Counted from the first letter of the stretch, positions 1 through 12,026 are shown. The stretch is DNA of 64,000 nt from Lanius collurio (GCA_020086605.1 JACBWW010000069.1:967806-1031805), one strand, 5' to 3'. A program made the numbers and translations. The notes: generated by a model from the sequence alone, not told the origin.

Positions 1-250
1 CTGTCGTGCGCGGCCTCTGCCGGCTCCCCGAGCCAGGCCGAGTGGAGAGGTGGAGTTTGAGACAATCGGCACCCGCCTGCCAGCTCAAGTACAAAGCCTA
101 ATTGAAGAAAGCTGTTCTTTCATCCCCACAAAGCATAAACAGGCAGTGTTATGGTGACAAACTTTCCAGCAGCTCCGTAGCTGCCGCTCCGAGCGCTCGA
201 GTACATCGATGCTGAAAGCAGAAAAAAGGAAAGGCGACGTCCTCATTTTT
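1..250. promoter_or_regulatory. CpG-rich left edge, possible promoter or first-exon margin
   Basis: CpG dinucleotides are frequent in the first 45 bases, again around 160-205 and near 230, whereas most of the window is CpG-poor. This pattern often marks the shore of a CpG island, so a promoter or first exon may lie here or just to the left. I see no convincing open frame, splice donor or TATA box that would fix a transcript or its strand. The island call is based on reading CpG density by eye, not on a computed ratio. Confidence 0.35.
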
Positions 251-1294
251 GCAAATCTCCTCTGGCTGGTTCCAGAATGGCTTTGGGAGCTCACACCCAA
301 AATCTACACATCTGCGAAGGTCCTGAATCATGTACCAGATAATTCCTGCTTGGGAACTGTGGAAAAATTGCTCTTTTACATAAGCTTTTTATTTCCCACC
401 CTTATTAGATAAGGTTTTGCGTTTTTTTTCAAAATTTCTGCTGCTTTCTCCTCTTTCCTGATGGCCCTGTGGACATTGTGCCTTGGCCAAAGCAATTCTC
501 TTTGCTTTACAGTCACAGACTGTCCCCTCAACAAGGGGGATTTACCCAAACACCACCCCAAGCTCTCCCAAGGGGACAATGGTACCATTTCCCCATTAAA
601 TAAACCTGATCTGGCGAGGATCTACTTTGACACTGGGATGCAGGAACCACGCTGAGGGTCTTTGTGTGAGGATCCAAGAGGCTATTTTTGGGTTTGGTGA
701 GTGCTGGGAGGAGTGGCAGAAGGTTAGGCTTTTCCCATCACCTTCCTGCCAGAGATACGCCCGGCCCCGACACTCTCCTCTGTTGGCTGCTCATCACAAG
801 GCCTCCTGTCAAAACCAGGATGGCTGATGAGCTACGAACAAGCTCACAGTTAGATAATAGATGAAAGAGGCTCAAGATAAATTAGGTGCCTCCAGAAAAC
901 CTGGCCAAATGTGTTTAAAACAGGAGATCCAACACCATTAATTCTCATCAAGCAGCTTTAAAAAAAGGCAACCCGGCACTTGACTTATGCTTAGAAAATG
1001 GTATCTTCCCTTTTAACAGGGGTTTTATAGTGTGTTTTGAGAAGATGATAAACAATAGGGTTATTTTGAAGTCATGCCAAACACTACATTCGCTGGAGGA
1101 GAAGAACAATGTCACCTCCTCTCTGTCAACTGACCCTGCAGCCATTAAGCCATTTCACCAACAAACAATATTAATAAAAAAAGGGAAAGTGCTGTTCTTA
1201 ACTTCCTTACAACCAGAGCTTGGGAAATGTCTTTGAATGAGATATTTGTTCCTTTCAGGAAAGATCATTTTGTCAAAAGTGAAACTTTTTAGAA
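251..1294. other. Gene-free DNA, no feature recognised
   Basis: Mixed-composition sequence with short homopolymer runs, such as T around 421-430 and A around 960. Open frames are all under about 75 codons and none has a recognisable motif. I see no repeat family here. Confidence 0.6.
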
Positions 1295-1596
1295 GAGAGC
1301 TGGAAGAGGGACTTTAGACAAGGGCCTGGAGGGACAGGACACAGGGAATGGCTTCCCACTGCCAGAGGGCAGGGATGGATGGGATCTCAGGAAGGAATTC
1401 CTGGCTGTGAGGGTAGGGAGGCCCTGGCACAGGGTGCCCAGAGAAGCTATGGCTGCCCCTGCATCCCTGGCAGTGTCCAAGGCCAGGTTGGACAGGGCTT
1501 GGGAGCAGCCTGGCACAGTGGAAGATGTCCCTGCCCATGGCAGGGGTTTGAAATAAATTGGTTTTTAAGGTCTCTTCCAACTCAAACCATTCTATT
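1295..1596 (+). mobile_element. CR1 LINE, 5'-truncated 3' end
   Basis: Reading sense on the plus strand, the stretch has the usual order of the avian CR1 3' region: 'gagctggaagaggga', then 'ggaatggcttcccactg', 'gaggccctggcacaggg', 'gtccaaggccaggttgga', 'gtccctgcccatggcagg', and the terminal 'cttccaactcaaaccattct'. Only the last 300 or so bases are present, which is normal for CR1 because reverse transcription usually stops early. The terminal octamer repeat is worn down to one partial unit. It belongs to the same subfamily as the copies at 42757 and 44591. No coding capacity remains. Confidence 0.93.
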
Positions 1597-2489
1597 AAAA
1601 CATTGATTTTTCAGGTTCTCAGGTAAAATAATAAATCCAGAAGAAATGTTTCCATAATTCTCATGGACTGTGCTGCAAAGGTCAAGGCTTCTTTTGGGGT
1701 TCTTTTCCCCCTCCCAAAGTTCAATTTCTATGTAATGTAAAATTCAAATGAAATGGATGGACTCTGAGCCACCATTCAATGCTTGGGGAGTTGGGATAAT
1801 TTAAAGCTTTTGGAGCAGGGACCATATTTTTTGCTTTGTTTTACTTCAGACCTCTGACTTGCTACTGTCACACAAATAAATTTGTAGCTAATAATAATAA
1901 TAATAATAATAATAATATAATATAACATGTTTTCACCAGTGGCAATCTTTCCCAAATTGTCCCCAGTCCCAGAGAAAAAAAATGTAGGGAGGACAGAAAC
2001 AGCTTTTTTACTTGAACAATTGACAAAATGAGCACCTGCTCACAAAGAATCCAGCAAGACTGGGAGGTGCCTTATCACTATCATCCCGTTCGGAATATAT
2101 CAACAAATTCATCTGAATATTTTCAAGGAGTGAATTCCTTGTGTTCTCTCATAATTGGAATAAGCTTTTCACAAGATGCCTCTGGGTGCATTTGGGCTGC
2201 GCTCACCAAAATGGCAAAGAATAAGGTCCCAAAACCAAAGGAGCTACTGACACAGGAGAAATTGGAGGCACCTGAGGCAGCGGAATTAGGAGCTGGTAAC
2301 AGCTGCCACACCCAAGTAGAGACCAAACCGCACTTTTAACGGAAATTTGGGTGATAACGATGCTATTTCATCTTTATTGGGCTTGTCATCTTGGGCGCTC
2401 AGACCGCAAACTCGAACACAAGGTGAAGGTGGGGGAAAGGCAGCTTCTCCTGGCCCTGATCCGCTGAGTTTTCTCCCATCCCCATCAAA
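1597..2489. other. Gene-free DNA with one microsatellite
   Basis: AT-rich sequence after the CR1 copy, containing the TAA repeat at 1889. A 103-codon open frame at 2028-2339 on the plus strand has no recognisable domain, and I treat it as chance. Confidence 0.55.
1889..1924. repeat. (TAA)n microsatellite
   Basis: About nine uninterrupted TAA units are followed by imperfect ATA/TAA units. Repeats of this purity and length usually vary between individuals by slippage. Confidence 0.97.
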
Positions 2490-2905
2490 CTCCGGGCAGG
2501 TGCAAGGAGAGCTCGGTGCCTTTTGCAACCCGATCCTGCTGCGGGCACCAGCCGCTTTCATGCGCTGCGTGCTTGGGCAGGTCCGCGTCCCGCGGCCGGC
2601 ACAAAGAAATCCACCCTAAGAGAATAATTGGATGTTAATTTCCTCCAGCTTTGCCTTCATTAAGCACAATTTGGAAAAATAGCACCACGCCAGGGGAGAG
2701 CCGCTGTCCTTTAAAGGGGTGCTTTGCTTGGGGACCTGCGGGGGTGGCTTTGCAGCGACCCGTGGGAGCAGCGGCGCAGCCAAGGTGCCCAAATTCCTTG
2801 GAAAACCCGAGCGGGAGACAGCACAGCCCTCCAGCTCCCCGGGGAGGTGCTTGAGGGGTTCTGTCCTCACCCCCACGGGTACCATCCGAGCTGAGGTCGG
2901 GCTGT
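2490..2905. promoter_or_regulatory. CpG-rich patch, candidate CpG island
   Basis: CpG is dense from the 'ctccgggcagg' near 2490 to about 2900, and most concentrated around 2530-2600, where 'gcgctgcgtg' and 'cgcgtcccgcggccgg' occur. An AT-rich piece with TAATT motifs near 2625-2690 interrupts it. Open frames on both strands (about 100 codons on minus, 83 on plus) are what GC-rich DNA gives by chance, and I recognise no protein. An unmethylated regulatory element or the promoter of a non-coding transcript is possible. No TATA box or initiator stands out. Confidence 0.4.
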
Positions 2906-3625
2906 CCCCACCCGCCCTTGCCAAGAACCCCCACGGATGGCAGCTACCGTGCTGCTCCTGCTTAGGCTGAGAGGGGATTACTTAATTAACGATGCAGGAG
3001 TGCCAGGTGAAAGCTTATCTATCCAGAGAGAACGTGCCCCGATTCCTCGGCGTTGTACACATGTGGTATCGTTTTTCCATTATTTGGAACATACAGGACT
3101 AAATTAATAACAGTTCCTACAAGGCCCTGGGGCTCTCTGTGGAAGAATTTTGATCTCCTTAGGAAAGGCTCACCATTTCTCATAGGAGAGATGCACTTGA
3201 CTCCTGACCTCTTTTCAAAGGCACCTGTGTGAGCTTTTAAAATCCACTGCCACCAATTATCCACTTTCAACCTGAAGTGTTTAAACCTCGGACCACATTA
3301 ACAGAGCTTAGCACATAGCCATGTCATTGCAGACTTCCTGATGTGAGGAGATGCCTTGACACGGCTGAAAGAGAGTTTAGGGATGAGGCATGAGATTATC
3401 AGCTTCTCCTCCTGACAGCTTCAAACAAAGGAGCCTTTTAGCCACCTGGTTTGTGTCTCCCACACCTGCATTAAGACTGGGAGACAAACCTTTGTACTGC
3501 TGCCTTGATCCTATTATTTGCATGTACCTGTCCACAGTCACCCTGCATCACTTAATAGCCTTCAGAGAGACCAAAGGGAAGAAGATGCACATCTACTATT
3601 TCTCTTTCAGGTTTAATACCTTTTC

Positions 3626-3640
3626 TTTTTTTTTTTTTTT
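3626..3640. repeat. Poly-T tract followed by an AG
   Basis: Fifteen T residues run into 'cctctccaag'. Together they resemble a strong plus-strand splice acceptor, but no open frame or matching donor downstream supports a real exon. Confidence 0.85.
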
Positions 3641-4472
3641 CCTCTCCAAGGCTGCAAGACTTTTAGGACACTACGGCATTTATTTAAACTCTAAGGAGAT
3701 TTATTTGGCATGGGGGATGGAGGAGGAGAGGCTGTGAGAAGGCTGAGGATGTGGATGAGGGTTGAAAAGGGAGAGGAGGCCGTTTTAAGGGTTTCAAGCC
3801 GGGCTGCAGAGAGCAAAGCCCAGTTCCTGCTCCCAGCACCAGGCAGTTGTTTGGTTTTGGGACTCCTCTGCTGCCTGCTTTGGTTTGACACTGAGGCCAC
3901 CTCTGTCCTCTTGTCCCTGTGAAGAGTCACCTGCAGCTCTCCCTGCTGCTGCCTCCAAGTGCAGACAGTGAGGGATGCTGGCACTTGAGTGCTTCACCTG
4001 CACCCCAGGCACCTGCTCCTCTTCTCAGCCCCCCACTCCTCCCCTCAAAATGGCCCTGCTTTCTTACACCTATGGGCTCAAACATCCCAAGAAATCAGCT
4101 CCAAGGCCAGACTCAGCCTGGGTACAGAGTTCAGGATGTGCCCCGCTTCCATCTCCCTCTGCCTGTTGGTGAATTAAGATTTGTGTTCTCTGTTCCAGAG
4201 CTGAAGGCATGTCTAGATTTTAAATTAAGTTCATATTCTCTTTCCCATGGAGGACAGAACATTATTAACCTCCTGGATCCAGCCCTGACTGACAAGGTTT
4301 CCATGCAAGGGGAGGTTTCATCCATAGCCTGTGCATATGCATTGCTGCATTTCAGCCTCAGCCAGCTCCTTGACTCATCAATGTAACTGAGGAAGGTAGA
4401 AATATTAGAGTTGCATTCATATTCCAGGCCTGGTTTAAATCACCAGCGTTGTGGAAAGCTCTGGATAGGTCC

Positions 4473-4486
4473 AAAAAAAAAAAAAA
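4473..4486. repeat. Poly-A tract
   Basis: Fourteen consecutive A residues. There is no identifiable retroposed body upstream. Confidence 0.9.
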
Positions 4487-5150
4487 CAGGGGAGAGAAGA
4501 AAAGAGTTTTCTGGTTCTAGTTTTTCACATTTTCTTTTTCCCTCTGAAAAGTGAAACCCTCCAGCTGCCCAGCATTGCACAATGGCCCAAATGCTGCGAG
4601 TTCCAGCCCTAATCCCAGCCTGCTCCGCACGCCAGGCCCAGCAGGGCTCGGCAAAGTGCCCCACTGCCATCCTGCTTCCCAGGCCCGTCCCTCCCAGAGA
4701 CGTCCCTTCTCCCTGGGGTCACAGCAAGGGGCTTGTCCCCATCACCAGGCTCTGCATTTCACCTCTGACCTTGTCCAGCAGCTGCGAGAAACACAGGAGG
4801 ACAAAGAACAGGGTCAGCTCCCTTGGCCATCCGGTGATTTGTGCTGCCACAGGAAGGAAAGTGAATGGAAATCTCCAGATTTCGGTCATGTGTTGGACAT
4901 GCTTTCCATCATGGTCAAATGAGTGCTGCCAGTGTTCCACCAGCCCACCAGGTGGGATGAAACCAAGCCCAAATGTCTTCCCCAGCTACCAGAAGATGGA
5001 TAAACTCCTTGTTCTCCTTCTGTCTCTGCAGAGGTGGCACTGCCACTCTGCTCTGATCCATTGCAGGATCTGTCCAATCCTGGGTGCAGGTGCCAGGCTT
5101 CCAAGGAAAACCACTGAGGTCCAGGTCTGGCTTTGGCATTGTTGTTTTTT

Positions 5151-5151
5151 A

Positions 5152-5187
<36 letters not shown>
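5151..5187. repeat. (ATT)n microsatellite
   Basis: About eleven pure ATT units after one ATC. On the minus strand it reads as an isoleucine run in a spurious frame. It is the same trinucleotide class as the TAA repeat at 1889, on the opposite strand. Confidence 0.97.
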
Positions 5188-5188
<1 letters not shown>

Positions 5189-7707
5189 TGTGTTAGTGGC
5201 CAAGCCTGAGGTCTCTGCCAGCATTGCCTGCACTCAATGACACAGCAAAAAGTTCCACCAGGACTCTGGGTCTCTCCAGGAGGGACTGATGGGAAAAGAG
5301 GGCATCGTGCATTATGCCCATGTGCCAGGTGGTGAACTGGATGAATCAGCCAAAACCCACTCCAGTAAGGGGCCTGATCCTCAGCAAATAATCCTGCACC
5401 AAGAGCCTTCCCCGAGTGAAGAGCAGAGGCTCGGCCAAAAGTCAGTAACACCAGAGGGAAAGGATGGTCTGTGGTTAAAGATATGTGCTGAGCCTTCCAA
5501 GAGGGATGGATTTAGTTCCCCTTTTTGGCTTAATGTTCCCATGATCCTGACGTCAAACAAATCACTTCATCTTTTGCCACCTCAGTGCCCCATCTGTGAA
5601 AGAGTATTTTTAGTTTTTTCTTTCTTCTCTTGCCCTTTGCCTTTTCTGTTCTGAAGTCCTCAGAGCAAGGTTGTCTCTTGCTACACAAGGTCCATCAGAA
5701 GAGGACTCTGATCTGAGTTCCTGCTGCTGAAACACAAATTTTATCTAGATCATAATGCAGTGCCTACCATGTTTATGACACTGGTTGAGAAATCCCCATT
5801 GCTATCCATGGAAAATTTTGATTTGAATGAAAATGTTGAGTGGTTTGTTTGCAGAAGGAGAACCCAGAGCACAGTTTCGATTTTTTTCCCAGAAAAATCT
5901 CTGAAGAACATTTACAAACCCCAGAAATTCTTGTGAAATCAAAAAAAGCATTCATTAATCAGCGTTGCAGAGTCAAACAAAAGACAATATCATCTGTCCC
6001 ATGGGCGGATTTCCTTCCTCTCTGCAAGGAGCTGGAAATCCTTCTCTACTGCCCAGCCTTGGTCAGGGCTCTCATTCCAGAGGAATCTTCTGCACTTGTG
6101 TGTCAAGGAAAAATCTGTTTCCAATAGGCGTGGAAGGTCTGTGCATCGTGCTTCTGTTTCACACAGGGCACTCCCAGCCCTGCACTGGCACAGCCTCACA
6201 GGGCATCTCACAGTGTTCCACCATCTCCAGAGTTGTGCCAGGTCTGGAATGCCCAGCGTGGCCCCAGCCCAGCCTGTGGAAAGGATTTGTCCATCAGCAC
6301 CATGCTCTGCCCCTCCTGACCCAGTCAGCTCTTCCTGTGGCTCTCCTTCTCCTCCCAGGAGTTGTCAGGGATGGAGATGGACAACTTGAGTTGCTTCCAC
6401 CTTGCTTTGCCTCATTTGAGAAGCTGAAGTTTCCCACCAGCTCAGCCAGCAGGTCCTTTGGGAAGGGCTGAAGCTACCCACGAGCAATCTTTTCTCCCTG
6501 CATTTCTAAATCTGAAACTCCAAAGGACACTCCAGTGTGCAAATTAATAACTCAGTACTTGCAGGTGGCAAAGTAGTTCAGGGACCACCAGCCAGTCTTA
6601 AATTCAGCCGCAGGACAGGATGGCACCTTTCTCCAAGCAGAGGAGGTGGGTTTGTGCAGAAAACAACACGTCCACAGGTTTCTCCCCATCACAGACAAGG
6701 CTGTGGTCTTACCTGCAAGCCCTGTTGCTCCCGAGGCAAGGAGCACACCAAGGATTTGTTCTGGAGATGTCCTGCTGTGCCCATGAGGCAGACCTTCAGA
6801 AGTGATGGGGGAGATCCAGAGCACTTTCTCCTCCTGCTTCATGCCCCATTTACCCCCAGAAGTGCTGCTCACACCTTCACCTTGTCCCCATCCCACCCCC
6901 AGGAGGGGTGTCCACCAGGCAAGGCCCCGTTTGCAAGGATTTGGGAGCTTTTTCATCACGCAGTGTTGTAAAGTTCCTCGAGTCTGGGCGAGAATTTGTT
7001 CCATGTCTCCATCCTCAGGAAGCCAGAGCATCATCAGAGGAGGTCAGGGCAGATTCCCAAAATGTGACCCATCCTCTCAGCAATGTGAGCGTAATTCAGA
7101 GCGTGCCATGGGCTCACCAGCAGCTCTGGGGGTTGCTGCCATGACTCCACAAAGTGCTGCCCTCCCCCAGGAAGAGCAATCCAAAGAGGAGGAGCCCAGT
7201 GGTGCCTCTGCTGCCCTCAGACAGCAGGGCCGTGGTTGTGCAATGTTTACATGAGCACAGAGCTCACCATGGCTACAAAGACCTCAGGAACAGCAGCTCC
7301 AGCTTCAGAGGAGATTCAGAGGAGAACAGCCCGACTCCCCTGGAGCTAGGGGAGCCTGTGCTGGCCTGGACAAGGAGCTGAGTGCTGGTGGGGGAGCAGG
7401 AAAAGCCTCACACACCCTTTTGTTAGTGTTCTCCATCTCAGAGCCACAACTTCCAAAGGGGTTGTTTGTACAACTGGAATTTCTGCAATGGCTTCATCCT
7501 TCCCCCAGAACCCTCCCTCTCATCCCAGCTGTATTTTGGGGTGTGCGTGTTGTCTGAGCTCTCTGCCTCACAGCAGCACCAGCAGCAAGCAGAGGAGGAG
7601 GGACAGGACCTGCTGATGTGGCCACCAGCAAATGGCAGGTGCCAAAGGTTCAAACACTCAGCAGAGCATTACAAAGGAACACTTCAATTCCACAGGGTGT
7701 GAATCAT

Positions 7708-7890
7708 TCATAGAATCGTGAAGTGGTTTGGGTTGGAAGGGACCTTAAAGATCATCTAATTCCAACCCCCCCTCCATGGGCAGGGACACCTCTCACTAGC
7801 CCAGGCTGCTTCAAGCCATGTCTAACCTGGCCTTGGACACTTTCAGGGATGGGGCAGCCACAGCTGCTCTGGGCAACGTGGGCCAGTGTG
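7708..7890 (-). mobile_element. CR1 LINE, 3' end only
   Basis: Antisense on the plus strand, it starts with 'tcatagaatcgtgaagtgg', then 'tttgggttggaagggacctt', 'tccatgggcagggacacctc', 'ctggccttggacactttc' and 'cagctgctctgggcaac'. This is the last 180 or so bases of a CR1 element lying on the minus strand. Similarity ends near 7890, where the insertion was truncated at its 5' end. The match to the consensus I remember is close, so this is a fairly young copy. Confidence 0.95.
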
Positions 7891-9637
7891 GGTTCAGGGC
7901 TTTAAGGGACACCCCTATGGGGTCCTTGCTCAGCTCCAGGGTCCAGCTTGCTCCTGGCACAGTCATGTCCCTCCTCCATACTCCAGCAAAGCACAGACCC
8001 ATTAATATACTTCCCCACCTGCTTATTGAGCTTCCTTTGCTCCCTCCCCACCCTCTGAGTTCCCATCTCTGCATTCAGCCTTTTCCAGTTTCTCTCACCA
8101 AGGTGGCCCAGCAATGATCCAGGAATGCTTTAGGATGCATCCAACCATCCTGCTTACAGTTCCCAGGGAACAATCTTTGAGACAGGTCAGATGGACTCCC
8201 AGATGAGGATTTATAAGGAAAAGGAGGGTAGATCCAGGCTTTGCAAAGGATTAGCCAGAGCTGAAGCATTTGCGGTGCAGAGGGAGCCTGGAGAGACCTG
8301 GCTCCTTGTAGGATGGAGGCCTGAACAGCAACTTCTTAGGTCTGTTCTTGAATTTTCCATGCATTTCTTGATTCCTTCTTTATTGCCAGCCACCACATCT
8401 CCAACATTGCAGTGTGTTATTCCCACTGGGAATGTGGAAACGTGGCTCTGTACGGATAAGGTGTCATGAAGAAGTGCTTTCAGAAGATGATGGAGCTGTA
8501 AAGTAAGCGCTGAGACCAAGCTCCACATCCAGCCATGCCTGGGCAGCTGCTGAGCTGACAGTCTGTGCTGGTGCCCACAAGCTTGGGCATTCCAGCCAGG
8601 AAAAGGACAGAACTGTATCCAAACTCCCCAGTCACCAGTGTTTGTGCAGACAAACTCCTGACTGATCGTGTTCCAGTGGAGATTATGGGCTTGACTTGAT
8701 GTAGAACAACTTCTGATGGCAAACATGGGGGTAGGGTGTGTTGGCCAGTTGGAAGTTGTTTTCTTTGGTTTGTTTGTTGTTGGGTATTTTGTGAAGATTT
8801 TTCTTTAAGCATTTAATGCTGGTACCTTTTTGAGCTCCAAATTTGGATGAACAAATGTCATGGTGAACAAACCCCAAATCTTTGCCAAACCACATCTTCT
8901 GGGAAAGAAGGGGGTCGGCCTTTCAGATATTCCCTGGGGAGCCTTATGGGGACAAGTTGTACATGCTGGCATCCAAGAGGCCCTTTTCTCTAATTTCCCT
9001 AAACTCAAAATCTCACAGAACCTTTCTCTGTGTCCTGGGGCATCTTTTTTATCATGTTGGGAGAGGATTTTCCATCTGAAAGCTCGTAGGACTTTACAGG
9101 GTCTCCCAGTCCCTCAGACCCGAAGGCACAGTGGTCTTCCTGATGGACTATGACTGGACTTTTCAGGGTCTTTAACTCTGGTGCACAACAGCCCAGGCTC
9201 TGGTGGTGATGGGGATGTGTGGCCATTTCCCTTCTTCCATGTGGCATGGTTTGGGGAGAAAAAAAGCCAGCACAAAGGATTTGGAGAAGTTTTCAATGAC
9301 TGAAGACCACACAGGTGAAGCCTGTCTAAGGGTAAGTACCAGAGGTGGAGTTCAAAGAAAATATAAGTTTTGTCTGTGTGGCTTTTCCACGAGGCAGGGG
9401 ATCACCCAGGACAGCATTGGGAATTTTGCTGGCTGAGACAGCATAAATCAGGAAGAAGACTCCTTGGGATGACTGTTCAAAGCCTCTGGGCTTTTTTCAC
9501 ACTCTAAATGCCCAAACTAGGCTGATAAAGACTCACACAGAGTCATGGAGAGCCCTGAATACCAGTCCATGTTGGTTATGCTGGTCAGACTGTTGGCCTG
9601 GCATTCTGGGCATGAAAACAGGGAGGGAAAACACATT

Positions 9638-9668
<31 letters not shown>

Positions 9669-10017
9669 GAAGAAAAAAAAATTGTGCCATGGGGACCATG
9701 CACCACCCACATGGAGAGCTACAGATGTTCCCAGCACCAGCCAGCAGCCACCAGCCCATTAGACACTCGTTAACAAGTGTAGACACTGGCAGCAGCAAAT
9801 TTGGGGGCCTGCAGTCTGCAAAAGTGCCCCTCTCTTCCCTCCCCAGCCCTTGCTTTGAAGCTCCCCAGCCTCCCACTGACACACATCTTGTGGAGATGCC
9901 TCTAAGTGAGAGGTTCCTCAGCACCACCCGGTGCACCCAGGGTACAGCCTCTGAGGATGGATGGTATCCAAATGTTTGGCAGAAATTCCAACTTTCCTTA
10001 CTTTTAGGCGTATCTGT
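7891..10017. other. Gene-free DNA, no gene recognised
   Basis: Mixed-composition sequence. A 171-codon minus-strand frame (8211-8726) and a 160-codon plus-strand frame (9545-10027) show no domain; the second runs through the A tract at 9649. I see no transposon beyond the CR1 copy to the left. Confidence 0.55.
9637..9680. repeat. Short (CA)n joined to an A-rich tract
   Basis: About five CA units run into some twenty A residues and then GAAG plus more A. The arrangement could be a decayed poly-A tail, but no element body is recognisable on its left. Confidence 0.93.
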
Positions 10018-10131
10018 GGCTTTTTGATACTGTAAACAACTGACATAGGCATGGAAGAATAGTGTATCTGAAACAGTTTACACAAAAGAATTCCATCTGT
10101 CAGTCTGTTTACAGTTCACATGTGAAAAGGC
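10018..10131. other. Imperfect hairpin (inverted repeat) with GTAAACA in its stem
   Basis: The arm at 10029-10044 (actgtaaacaactgac) pairs with 10099-10115 (gtcagtctgtttacagt) over 16 base pairs with one bulged C at 10105. Inside it, 10051-10056 pairs with 10091-10096 (6 bp), and 10062-10066 pairs with 10079-10083 (5 bp) around a 12-base loop. A weaker outer pairing joins 10018-10025 to 10125-10131. The core of 87 bases has the size and shape of a microRNA precursor. The 5' arm contains TGTAAACA, identical to the first eight bases of miR-30, though the rest does not match a miR-30 gene well. It could instead be a paired forkhead binding site or a small transposon relic. Confidence 0.5.
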
Positions 10132-10164
10132 AAAAATCTTTAAAAGGAGAACCCCGAGGGGAAA

Positions 10165-10216
10165 AACATTTATATATCTAAATATGTGTATATATACCCT
10201 GTACATATATATAGGA
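10165..10216. repeat. AT-rich low-complexity patch (TATATA)
   Basis: Alternating TA runs and short interruptions ('ttatatatctaaatatgtg', 'tatatataccctg', 'catatatatagg') lie right after the hairpin at 10018. No function can be assigned. Confidence 0.75.
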
Positions 10217-10940
10217 TATGCTACAAATAATTGTTGAAGTGGAACAGTATCAGTGTAGATTTTCTTTTTCTCTTGAATGCAGTGTTATTTTCTTTTTTCC
10301 TGGTGTAAATTAAATTTTCCCAGTTTGCTTTCTAACTTATTCAAAACAGCACAAAGAAAGCAGACTGGAATTAACAGGGTGGTTTGGATTTTTTTCTTTT
10401 CCTTTTTTTTTTTTTATCCAAAACCCTTTCCAGTTTTAAAGTTGTCCTAAAGCTTCTTGAAACTGTACATAAGATCATGGTATTGCAGTAAAGAAGAAAT
10501 ACTGCTATTACACCCTTGAGAATAACCTTGAAACCCGGCTGCTGTGTTATCTGAAAGGGGATTGTAGAAATTGCTGTGAGAGCTTTAACTTCTGCTTGGA
10601 CAAACACCAAGGAAAGCCAGAAACGATCCATGTTTCGTGTCTTTTCTCAAGGGAAGGAAAAATCCTGCATAATTATCCACCTCACTCCCAAATGCCAAAA
10701 GGCAGAAGCCTGGAGACAAACGTGGCAAAGGCCTGATTTTGTAATGTTTGTGCTGAGCTGAACCAAACCCGGGTAATGCACAGGTGTCCCACAGGTTACA
10801 TGCACAAGCAGCCAGAGCTGGTTTTAGCTGTGTTTTTCCTCTCTCTGGACCCAATCCTGTGGGTGCAAATTGCATTAAAATAATCTGGTGCTTATCAGGG
10901 GTGAAGGATTTGTCCTTGGCTGCAGGGATCCCTGTATGGG

Positions 10941-10990
10941 ATCACAAAATCACAGCATACCCTGAACTGGAAGGGACCCACAGGGATCAT
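10941..10990 (-). mobile_element. CR1 LINE fragment, short 3' end
   Basis: The stretch reads 'atcacaaaatcacagcatac' then 'cctgaactggaagggaccca' and 'cagggatcatt'. This is the antisense 3' terminus of the CR1 group whose end reads 'tcacagaatcacagaatatt'; the copies at 22441 and 62069 are the same type. After about fifty bases the similarity stops, so this is either a very short insertion or a decayed longer one. Confidence 0.75.
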
Positions 10991-12026
10991 TCCCCACTGC
11001 TGGTGGCAGACACGTGCTGAGGACCAGGGCTCTGGATACATCACCAGGGAGGATGTTTCAGAGACCCAACATGGGTTTTCCACCTCCAGAACATGAATTT
11101 TCCATGGAAATGTGTGACAGTCCCTTTGACATCACACTCAGGGAAGCTGGGAAGGCTGCGAGAGAAGAGTGTTCTCGAAGGGGCACCCCTTGAGGGCAGC
11201 ACCAGCACCATTCCATGAGTGCTGTGTTGATCCAAAATCCAGCCAGTGTCCCATCCTAGGCTCTACTTGCCCTCCTGGCCTTGCTGGCTTGGCTGCTGCA
11301 CATCCCAGGCCCTGCTCTAATGGACAGGGCTGTGTTTTGCTGTTTGTTTTTTGGAGCCCCACAGATGAAGCGAGATGGGTAACAACACAAATATTTACAT
11401 GTGGCAACCGTTTGTTTTAATTGCATGGGATGAAATCAAGATTTTCTGTTGCCCCCGCAGCAAGGGGAGGAAGTGGGGGGTGTTTTTATGGGCATTCCAG
11501 AGCCCAGCCAGCCTTGGGAGGTGAAGGAACAACGTTGCCCACCAGCTTGACCAAACATGTGCTCCTCATATTCTTCCACCATGAAACAGCTCTTTTTTAT
11601 TGTCTCTTGGCAGGGCTATGAGCCTGCAGTCCTGGTATGATAACATCCAACTCCTGCAAGATTCCATGGGGCCAAATTCTGCCTGTGGTGTCTCCCAGGG
11701 AGCAGGAACACACCTGTGCCCACCCTCCTGCAGATGTTACGAGCTCTGAGAGACCCTCTTTCTGCTCCATCTCACACAGAGAGCAGCCCCAAAGAGGAGG
11801 AGAAACCATAAATACAATGAGGTTTCTAATGGGATGTTGTTGCCAGTATGTGGGAGCGTTATGGGGAAGTTGGGGCTGGTGCTGGCTCTAATTTTTCCCA
11901 AGAGATTTGCCCAAACTGAAAACCCAGAGCAGAAAAAGGTCACCTTTTTGGAATGTCACCAAATCACTTCCTATCCCCTTACCCAAGGTGTGTGTGATCA
12001 AAACTGTTCAGTTGCTGAGAGACAAC

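Larger units (their letters stand above)
2906..7707. other. Gene-free DNA with simple repeats
   Basis: About 4.8 kb without a recognisable exon or transposon. It contains the T tract at 3626, the A tract at 4473 and the ATT repeat at 5151. The longest open frame is 204 codons at 4582-5196 on plus; its end is poly-leucine encoded by the ATT-repeat region, and the rest shows no domain. Another of 168 codons at 5965-6471 is similarly featureless. This may be intron or intergenic sequence. Confidence 0.55.

Noticed and set aside
4582..5196. 204-codon plus-strand open frame
   Set aside because: The C-terminal part is a leucine run from the ATT microsatellite region, and the rest has no domain, signal or conserved motif.
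9637..9680. A-rich tract considered as the tail of a processed pseudogene
   Set aside because: No gene-derived body is recognisable on its left and no flanking duplication is visible.
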